A stretch of 5,376 bases of DNA from Marinovum sp. (GTDB lineage: Bacteria > Pseudomonadota > Alphaproteobacteria > Rhodobacterales > Rhodobacteraceae). The notes under the pieces were generated by a model. The model was not told the DNA's origin. It searched no databases and saw only the letters and a list, made by a program, of their open reading frames with translations. Where the stretch lies: assembly GCA_002684375.1 (NCBI GenBank), contig NYVC01000003.1, positions 85,751 to 91,126 on the forward strand, given 5' to 3'. This document shows, piece after piece, positions 1-4,588 of this stretch. How positions within the stretch are numbered: position 1 is the first letter of the stretch; every line of letters begins with the position of its first letter. The position numbers and the translations under genes were made by a program.

Positions 1-138
1 GCCGGTGCTGGTAAAATTAAGTTTATGATTGATTTGGTCAATCGCCCAGTTTCAGGCACCCTGAGCGCCATCATCGTGCTTGTTATCGGCTATATCATTT
101 GGTCGGCGATCAAAAACCGGGGAATTAACCCGCAATGA
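1..138 (+). CDS. TctA-family permease of a tripartite tricarboxylate transporter, C-terminal end only
   Basis: Frame 1 is open from the window edge to a TGA at 136-138 and gives 45 residues, ending in INPQ. It contains one clear hydrophobic helix (from about residue 20, SGTLSAIIVLVIGYIIW) preceded by a DLVNRPVS segment and followed by a basic tail (KNRG). The 'RP(I/V)S' motif before a last helix is typical of the C-terminus of TctA, the large (about 500-residue) inner-membrane subunit of tripartite tricarboxylate transporters. These are secondary carriers that work with a small TctB subunit and a periplasmic TctC binding protein. The TctC-type gene starting 43 bases downstream is the strongest support. 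TctB and the rest of TctA should lie to the left of the window. The fragment alone is too short for a secure family call; most of the confidence comes from context. Confidence 0.72.
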   Translation, partial: AGAGKIKFMIDLVNRPVSGTLSAIIVLVIGYIIWSAIKNRGINPQ

Positions 139-168
139 TAAGAAGAAACGAATCTATGCTCACTCAAC

Positions 169-175
169 GGAAGGA
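169..175 (+). promoter_or_regulatory. Ribosome binding site of the TctC gene
   Basis: GGAAGGA lies 6 bases before the ATG at 182. It selects this start over in-frame upstream start codons such as the one at 80, which would lie inside the TctA coding region and would bury the signal peptide behind a charged 34-residue extension. Confidence 0.7.
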
Positions 176-181
176 AAGAAA

Positions 182-1123
182 ATGAAAAAGCTTCTTACAA
201 TTGCAGCTCTTGCTGCGACAACATCTCTGGGCGGCCTTGCCCCGGCTTTGGCCGAATATCCGGACGCGCCTGTTCAATTTATCGTGCCTTGGCCTCCGGG
301 TGATTTCGAGGATATTTTGACACGGATGATCGCGGCCGACATGCAGGAAGAAACTGGCGTCGCAGCGTCTGTGGTCAACAAGCCGGGTGGCGGCGATGGT
401 CCGTTTCCCGGCGCTCTTGAGGTGCTGGCAGGGCCGACAGACGGCTCGGTTGTTGGGTCTTTTGTGATCGGCGTTCCGGTTGTTGGGCCAAAAATTGATA
501 TTGGGATAGATGAGGACAGTTTTGTTCCGGTTGGTATTTTTCTGACCTATCCGTTCGTGTTGGCCGCCTCGGGGGATGCCCCTTATACGAACATGGCTGA
601 GTTGGCGACATACGCACAGGGCAATGACGTTGTACTGGGTCATTTCGGTGGGGGCCTGACCCCGACCAAAGCCTCTTTTGCAGCAGCCAAGAAACTTGAC
701 TTCGAATTTGCCGATGATGCTGCCTTTGACATGCTGGATTGTAACACGCTGTCTTCGGGGGATGCGGACGTCATCAACACAACACTGGCCCTGATCGAGC
801 CCTGTCTGGGGGAAATTAACGTGTTGGCCAATATCGGCTCGGATCCGATTGCCAAACTTGACGGTGTTCAGACTTTGTCGGCGCAATCGGGGATAAATGA
901 CCTCGAACTTTGGAACGGTTTGTTTGTTAAAAAAGGCACGCCACAAGAGGTGGTCGATGTTTTGGCACAGATTGCAGAGGCCACAATGGCCAGCGACGAA
1001 GCTCAGACACTGATGCGGGAAACCGGTGCAAGGGTCTATTGGCAGGGGATGGCTGAGGCTCAGGCACGCATCGCGGTGGATCGCGATAAAAGCGATGAAC
1101 TGGATGCGATTATTGCACAATAA
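182..1123 (+). CDS. TctC/Bug-family periplasmic solute-binding protein of a tripartite tricarboxylate transporter
   Basis: This 313-residue protein should capture a small solute in the periplasm and deliver it to the TctA/TctB membrane complex encoded just upstream. The N-terminus is a classic Sec signal peptide: MKK, a hydrophobic core, and PALA at 21-24 with probable cleavage before EYPDAP. The mature start (YPDAPVQFIVPWPPG, 26-40) matches the family opening 'YPxxPIrxIVPFPPGG'. Further family segments are VVNKPGGG (64-71), GPTDGS (84-89, the usual PDG turn), FGGGLTPTKA (155-164), the GDAD-INTT region (193-201) and WNGLFVKKGTPQEVVDVL (244-261). Length is normal for the family. The ligand loop after PWPPG reads DFEDILTR instead of the common GGxxDxxAR, and there are two cysteines (187 and 208) that could form a periplasmic disulphide. 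Ligands of this family are usually carboxylates, but family membership does not fix the substrate. The downstream enzymes suggest an amine or amino-acid-like compound. Confidence 0.92.
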   Translation: MKKLLTIAALAATTSLGGLAPALAEYPDAPVQFIVPWPPGDFEDILTRMIAADMQEETGVAASVVNKPGGGDGPFPGALEVLAGPTDGSVVGSFVIGVPVVGPKIDIGIDEDSFVPVGIFLTYPFVLAASGDAPYTNMAELATYAQGNDVVLGHFGGGLTPTKASFAAAKKLDFEFADDAAFDMLDCNTLSSGDADVINTTLALIEPCLGEINVLANIGSDPIAKLDGVQTLSAQSGINDLELWNGLFVKKGTPQEVVDVLAQIAEATMASDEAQTLMRETGARVYWQGMAEAQARIAVDRDKSDELDAIIAQ

Positions 1124-1134
1124 CAATTGGAATT

Positions 1135-1154
1135 GGGGGGCGGCAGGGCCCCCC
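1135..1154 (+). other. GC-only stem-loop between the binding-protein gene and the next gene
   Basis: Seven bases at 1135-1141 (GGGGGGC) pair perfectly with 1148-1154 (GCCCCCC) around a GGCAGG loop. The stem begins 11 bases after the TctC stop and ends 4 bases before the AAAGG ribosome site of the next gene. No T-run follows, so it does not look like a complete intrinsic terminator. A stable stem behind a binding-protein gene commonly protects the 3' end of that message and lets the binding protein be made in excess over the downstream genes. That role is inferred here. Confidence 0.6.
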
Positions 1155-1158
1155 TCAT

Positions 1159-1163
1159 AAAGG
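1159..1163 (+). promoter_or_regulatory. Ribosome binding site of the amidotransferase-like gene
   Basis: AAAGG lies 8 bases before the ATG at 1172. It favours this start over the in-frame TTG at 1127, which would put the GC hairpin inside the coding region and add 15 residues not expected for the family. Confidence 0.6.
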
Positions 1164-1171
1164 TAGATACT

Positions 1172-1900
1172 ATGAAACGTATAAAACTGGGCATCTTGCA
1201 GACCAATCATGATAAAAGCACAGAAGTTGGTGATGCGTTTCCCGATGATGCCCATCGGTTTCGTGACCTGTTTGATCAGCAAGACCAGCGGTTTCAATAT
1301 CGCGTTTACATGACCATTGGCGGGGAAGTCCCCGCTAGCTTGGACGAACAAGATGCATTTTTAATCACAGGCAGTCCTCTAAGCGTCCTGGATCACCATA
1401 TTTTCACCGATGATTTGCTGGCGTTTATCCGTAGGTGCGACGCGGCTAAAAAACCTTTGCTGGGTGCCTGTTTTGGCCATCAGGCAATTGCCGTTGCGCT
1501 TGGGGGCAAGGTCAAAAAAATATGTGGTGGATATAACGTGGGTATTGAAGAAACACGATTTGCGGTTAGGCGCCCATGGATGTGTCCGCAGCATGACCGC
1601 CTGCCGATGTATGTCTTTCACGAAGATCAGGTCACGCAATTGCCCCCTGGTTGCGACCTGCTGGGGTCTAGCGATAAATGTCAGATCGCAAGTTTTGCAA
1701 AAGGGGACCATATTTTTACAACGCAGGCGCATCCCGAGTTTTCGGATCGTTTTATGCGTTGTGTTTTAAAGTTTACCCAGCCCCACCTACCGCCAGAAAA
1801 CCTTTCGGGTATCTGGGATAGCTTAGAACAAGAACAATTGGGTCAGGTCTTTGGTGTCTGGGCAGCAAATTTTTTCAAAGGAGATGCTAGTAATGCTTGA
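1172..1900 (+). CDS. Class I glutamine amidotransferase-like protein, probable gamma-glutamylamide hydrolase
   Basis: A 242-residue stand-alone class I glutamine amidotransferase domain with the full catalytic set: the nucleophile elbow GACFGHQ with Cys100, and QAHPEF with His187 and Glu189. Early strands (KLGILQ at 5-10; DAFLITGSP at 61-69, the 'ITGSP' oxyanion-side loop) also fit. The elbow is of the GMP-synthase type (G-x-C-x-G-H-Q), not the GxCRG type of PuuD and other C26 peptidases. No synthetase domain is attached. Enzymes of this fold occur beside GS-like ligases in aniline (TdnT/AtdA2) and isopropylamine (Ipu) degradation clusters, where the proposed role is hydrolysis of a gamma-glutamyl amide. 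Here the two genes flanking the P450 are exactly this pair, so release of glutamate from the oxidised gamma-glutamyl intermediate is the likely job. An alternative is ammonia donation to the ligase, or removal of excess gamma-glutamylamide. The last 8 bases overlap the P450 start, so translation is probably coupled. The cytoplasmic location is inferred from the lack of a signal peptide. Confidence 0.87.
   Translation: MKRIKLGILQTNHDKSTEVGDAFPDDAHRFRDLFDQQDQRFQYRVYMTIGGEVPASLDEQDAFLITGSPLSVLDHHIFTDDLLAFIRRCDAAKKPLLGACFGHQAIAVALGGKVKKICGGYNVGIEETRFAVRRPWMCPQHDRLPMYVFHEDQVTQLPPGCDLLGSSDKCQIASFAKGDHIFTTQAHPEFSDRFMRCVLKFTQPHLPPENLSGIWDSLEQEQLGQVFGVWAANFFKGDASNA
1877..1883 (+). promoter_or_regulatory. 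Ribosome binding site of the P450 gene, inside the upstream coding region
   Basis: AAAGGAG, a near-perfect Shine-Dalgarno, sits 9 bases before the ATG at 1893. It lies in the last codons of the amidotransferase-like gene. It rules out the in-frame ATG at 1884, which directly abuts it, and makes the upstream GTG/TTG starts unlikely. Confidence 0.8.
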
Positions 1901-3125
1901 TGACGGATATTCAGATCTTTCCAACCACGACAGTTTTGCCGATGGTGTGCCGCATAAAACCTTTGACCGCTTGCGGCGGGAAGATCCGGTGTCTTGGACC
2001 GAGGGCAATGGCACGGCCAAGGGGTTTTGGAACCTGACGCGCCACGCTGATATCCTGCAGGCCAATAAAGATTATAAAAGCTTCAGCTCCGGTCAGGGCA
2101 TTCGCATCGAAGATCAGAGCCATGAGGAATATATGGCGCGCCGGACCTTTCAAGAGACCGACCCGCCAGAGCATTCAGCCACACGTCGTGCGGTCAATCC
2201 GCTGTTTGCCAAACAAGTGGTTGCCAACTTCGAAGAGCTGATTACGCAACTTGCCGCTGACATTGTCGATGCGGCATTGAAAAAAAATGAGTTTGACGTT
2301 GTTGAAGAGATTGCAAAGCAGCTCCCTATGCTGATGCTGGGGCGTATTCTGGGTGTGCCTGATGAAGATTTGCCTTGGTTGGTGGATAAGGGTGACGCCT
2401 TGATTGGTAATTCTGACCCGGACTTTACAACGCATGTGGTCGACCAGATGGACACCGAGGCTTATCGCTTGATGCCATTTCGCAACCCGGCGGGGGCCGA
2501 CCTTTATGCGTATGCCGCCGAGATATTATCCGGGCACAAACAGGTTGGGCAAGACGGCATTCTGGCTCGCATGATGCAAACCCAAGATATGCTGGATCCA
2601 TTGGCGTTTAAAAATTTCTTCTGTTTACTGGTTGCCGCCGGCAATGATACCACACGCTATTCTATTGCGATGGCCTTTCATTTGCTGACCCAAAACCCGG
2701 CATTGGTGACACAACTTAAAACAGGCCGGTATTGGGACGCGGTTGCCGATGAAGTTATCCGGCTGGCGTCGCCCACCATGCATTTTAGGCGGACTGCGAT
2801 CCAAGATTGCGAACTGCATGGCAAAAAAATTCTCAAAGGCGATAAGGTTCTGCTGTGGTTCATATCGGGGAGCAGGGATGAGACTGTGTTCAAGGATCCG
2901 CATACCGCACGTCTTGACCGTGGTGCAAATAGACACCTTGCCTTTGGTCAAGGTGGGGTCCATGTCTGCTTAGGAATGCATCTTGCCAGACTTGAAGTCC
3001 GCATCGCGCTGGAGCAATTTATCAAGCGTATTGATACTGTTGAGGCGATAGAGGCGCCAAACTGGACACGGTCGAATTTTATCTGCGGCGTGAAAAAACT
3101 AAATCTGCGCGTAAAGGTTTTATAG
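1893..3125 (+). CDS. Cytochrome P450 monooxygenase (soluble bacterial class I type)
   Basis: A 410-residue haem-thiolate monooxygenase, the normal size for soluble bacterial P450s, with no membrane anchor. Landmarks in order: C-helix TDPPEHSATRR (89-99); I-helix oxygen-activation motif AAGNDTTR (248-255) with the acid-alcohol pair Asp252-Thr253; K-helix E-x-x-R as Glu287 and Arg290; strand segment MHFRRTA (296-302); meander SRDETVFKDP (327-336); and the haem loop FGQGGVHVCLG (351-361) with Cys359 as the expected iron ligand. The haem loop has one more residue between Phe and Cys than the textbook FxxGxxxC, a form also seen in CYP124/125/142-like P450s, which this protein resembles in the I-helix and K-helix regions too. 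Chemistry would be O2- and NAD(P)H-dependent hydroxylation or N/C-alpha oxidation, needing a ferredoxin and a reductase that are not encoded here. It sits between the gamma-glutamylamide hydrolase and ligase genes, so the probable substrate is a gamma-glutamylated amine. It starts 8 bases before the upstream stop and ends 3 bases before the next start. Confidence 0.95.
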   Translation: MLDDGYSDLSNHDSFADGVPHKTFDRLRREDPVSWTEGNGTAKGFWNLTRHADILQANKDYKSFSSGQGIRIEDQSHEEYMARRTFQETDPPEHSATRRAVNPLFAKQVVANFEELITQLAADIVDAALKKNEFDVVEEIAKQLPMLMLGRILGVPDEDLPWLVDKGDALIGNSDPDFTTHVVDQMDTEAYRLMPFRNPAGADLYAYAAEILSGHKQVGQDGILARMMQTQDMLDPLAFKNFFCLLVAAGNDTTRYSIAMAFHLLTQNPALVTQLKTGRYWDAVADEVIRLASPTMHFRRTAIQDCELHGKKILKGDKVLLWFISGSRDETVFKDPHTARLDRGANRHLAFGQGGVHVCLGMHLARLEVRIALEQFIKRIDTVEAIEAPNWTRSNFICGVKKLNLRVKVL

Positions 3126-3128
3126 GTC

Positions 3129-4409
3129 ATGAGAGAAGATAATATAAACCGGACACGGGCTTTGTTCTGCGACATGTTGAATTTACCGCGTGGTAAATAT
3201 GTGCCCGTTGATGTGGCGGCGTCGGGTGCCATTGGCTTTGCGCGGGGGGCATTTGCGGTTTCTTTTGATCGCGACCTTCTGACCGTTCCGGGCTGTGGCT
3301 TTTATGATGGGCTGCCGGATATGGAATTGGTGCTGGACAAAGACCGGCGCAAAAGCTGGCAACCCAATACAGAAATTGCCCTTGGCAATCTGCAAGTTGA
3401 CGACCAGCCTTTTGGCTTATGTGCGCGCTCACAGTTGCAACGAACATTGAATGAATGGCAAAGCCTTGGGTACAGGCCAATGATCGGGCTGGAAACCGAA
3501 GCCTATCTTTTCCAACGCGATGAAGACGGCGTCTGGCGTCCCTATGATACCCCCGGCGCATTTGTGTATGGCACGGGGCCTGCCAATGATCCCTTGGGGG
3601 TCATGGATGATATCTGGGAAACGGCGCAGGCTTGCGACATTCCGATCGAGAGCATGAACGGTGAATATGATAACGGCCAGTTTGAATTAACGCTTCGGTT
3701 TACAGATGCACTCAAGGCCTGTGATGACGCATTTCTGCTGAAAACAATGGCCCGGGAGGTGGCTTTAAAAAAGGGGCTTTTACTGACCTTTTTGCCCAAA
3801 CCTATTCCGGACAGGGGCGGCTCGGGTCTGCATGTCAATTTTAGTTTCATGGATCAAAACGGTGAAAACGTGGTCGCCCCCACTGGGGATTTATCTGCCT
3901 TGGCCCGAAACTGTATTGCGGGCCTGATCCACCACCACCCAGCTTTGGCGGGCTTGCTGGCCACTACGGTGAACAGCTATGATCGACTTGGCCCGGCTAG
4001 TATGGCTGGCTATTGGGCCAATTGGGCGGACGACCACCGTTTGGTGACCACGCGCTGCGCGACCAAATCGCCAAAATCAGCCCGTCTTGAACATCGTATG
4101 GCGGATTGTGCAACCAACCCCTATCTTGCCGTGACGGCGGTGCTTCAGGCGGCCAAGCTGGGTGTTGCGGGCCAAATGGCGCTGCAACCGGCCGAAGATC
4201 TCGACGGAATCGAAAACGTACGGGAAACTCGCCATGTGCCCTCAGGTTTGGATAAGGCGCTTGCGGCGCTCGACCAAGATGAACCTCTCAGACAGGCTGT
4301 AGGTGCGCTGCTGTGTGATGGTCTTTTGTTTATCAAGCGCGATGAGTTTGCCCGGCTAGAAGGCAAAAGCGTTGATGAGGTGCGTAATTTTTACTTGCCT
4401 TTTATTTAA
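3129..4409 (+). CDS. Glutamine-synthetase-like gamma-glutamylamide synthetase (glutamate-amine ligase)
   Basis: A 426-residue glutamine synthetase fold enzyme, somewhat shorter than PuuA or GlnA (about 450-470). It should form an amide between the gamma-carboxyl of glutamate and an amine, using ATP. Visible parts: a compact N-terminal beta-grasp segment FCDMLNLPRGKYVP (13-26); metal-binding GLETE with Glu122 and Glu124; NGEYDNGQFE with Glu179 and Glu186; GSGLHVNFS with His235; NSYDRLGPASM with Arg286; WADDHRLVTTR with Arg304 and Arg309; and RLEHRMADCATNPYL with Glu321 and Arg323. These match the metal, glutamate and ATP residues of Salmonella GlnA. Two positions differ: Met292 replaces ammonium-site Glu327 (the Arg321-Arg339-Arg344 spacing is kept exactly, so the alignment is firm), and Asn237 replaces His271. 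The adenylylation-loop tyrosine context of GlnA is not seen. These changes and the operon point to an amine substrate, as in PuuA, IpuC and the aniline ligases TdnQ/AtdA1. AAAGG at 3113-3117, inside the P450 gene, is the probable ribosome site. Confidence 0.9.
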   Translation: MREDNINRTRALFCDMLNLPRGKYVPVDVAASGAIGFARGAFAVSFDRDLLTVPGCGFYDGLPDMELVLDKDRRKSWQPNTEIALGNLQVDDQPFGLCARSQLQRTLNEWQSLGYRPMIGLETEAYLFQRDEDGVWRPYDTPGAFVYGTGPANDPLGVMDDIWETAQACDIPIESMNGEYDNGQFELTLRFTDALKACDDAFLLKTMAREVALKKGLLLTFLPKPIPDRGGSGLHVNFSFMDQNGENVVAPTGDLSALARNCIAGLIHHHPALAGLLATTVNSYDRLGPASMAGYWANWADDHRLVTTRCATKSPKSARLEHRMADCATNPYLAVTAVLQAAKLGVAGQMALQPAEDLDGIENVRETRHVPSGLDKALAALDQDEPLRQAVGALLCDGLLFIKRDEFARLEGKSVDEVRNFYLPFI

Positions 4410-4419
4410 TTTAAACGTG

Positions 4420-4457
4420 GAAATATCATGCGTCGTCATAGAAGAAAATGATATTTC
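4420..4457. repeat. Perfect 10-bp inverted repeat (possible operator or mRNA stem)
   Basis: GAAATATCAT at 4420-4429 is repeated as its exact reverse complement ATGATATTTC at 4448-4457, with an 18-base spacer. The left arm starts 11 bases after the stop codon of the ligase gene. The stem is AT-rich and is followed by AGAAAAGGGG, not a T-run, so a standard intrinsic terminator is unlikely on this strand. It could be a binding site for a dimeric regulator of the downstream gene, or a 3' stem of the upstream transcript. Confidence 0.55.
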
Positions 4458-4474
4458 AGAAAAGGGGAGTGTCA

Positions 4475-4491
4475 CGCCCGGTCTTTGGGCG
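4475..4491 (+). other. Small GC hairpin in the intergenic region
   Basis: CGCCC (4475-4479) pairs with GGGCG (4487-4491) around the loop GGTCTTT. With only five base pairs and no following T-run it may be part of a weak or Rho-assisted termination region together with the upstream inverted repeat, or chance. Confidence 0.3.
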
Positions 4492-4510
4492 CCATAACTT
4501 GTAAAGAAAT

Positions 4511-4537
4511 TTGAAAACCAGAGCAGCGGACTAAAAT
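4511..4537 (+). promoter_or_regulatory. Weak candidate sigma-70 promoter for the aldehyde dehydrogenase gene
   Basis: TTGAAA (4511-4516) and TAAAAT (4532-4537) resemble -35 and -10 boxes, but the 15-base spacer is shorter than the preferred 17. The position, about 50 bases before the ATG and downstream of the inverted repeat, is sensible. The match was found by eye and could be chance in an AT-rich stretch. Confidence 0.25.
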
Positions 4538-4588
4538 TCACTGCCCGAACTGCCAAACCAACCGCATTTTATCTGAGGTAAAGAGACC

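Larger units (their letters stand above)
4410..4588. other. Intergenic region before the aldehyde dehydrogenase gene
   Basis: This is the only long gap in the window (179 bases), after a block of genes that touch or overlap. It holds a perfect 10-bp inverted repeat, a 5-bp GC hairpin and a weak sigma-70-like promoter candidate, followed by a GAGG ribosome site. No open frame with a ribosome site is seen in it. It probably separates two transcription units or holds a control point between them. Confidence 0.6.

Noticed and set aside
80..181. N-terminal extension of the binding protein from the start at 80
   Set aside because: It lies mostly within the permease coding end and would place charged residues before an intact signal peptide; the ATG at 182 has a good ribosome site.
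164..1351. A 395-codon open frame on the minus strand opposite the binding-protein gene
   Set aside because: It is antisense to a protein with a clear signal peptide and family motifs, and its translation is Cys/Arg/His-rich with no recognisable domain, so it is a shadow frame.
3181..3198. Inverted repeat ATTTACC-GCGT-GGTAAAT inside the ligase gene
   Set aside because: It encodes the conserved-looking LPRGKY segment of the ligase, so it is probably a chance result of coding sequence; a hairpin effect on translation cannot be excluded.
3127..3561. A 144-codon minus-strand frame opposite the start of the ligase gene
   Set aside because: The plus-strand ligase is strongly supported, and the minus frame has low-complexity Arg/His/Pro composition and no ribosome site I could support.
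4405..4415. AT-rich palindrome TTTAA-T-TTAAA over the ligase stop codon
   Set aside because: It is short and low in complexity, with no sign of function.
4420..4491. Intrinsic terminator after the ligase gene
   Set aside because: Both stems in this region lack a following T-run on either strand, so a canonical intrinsic terminator is not supported.
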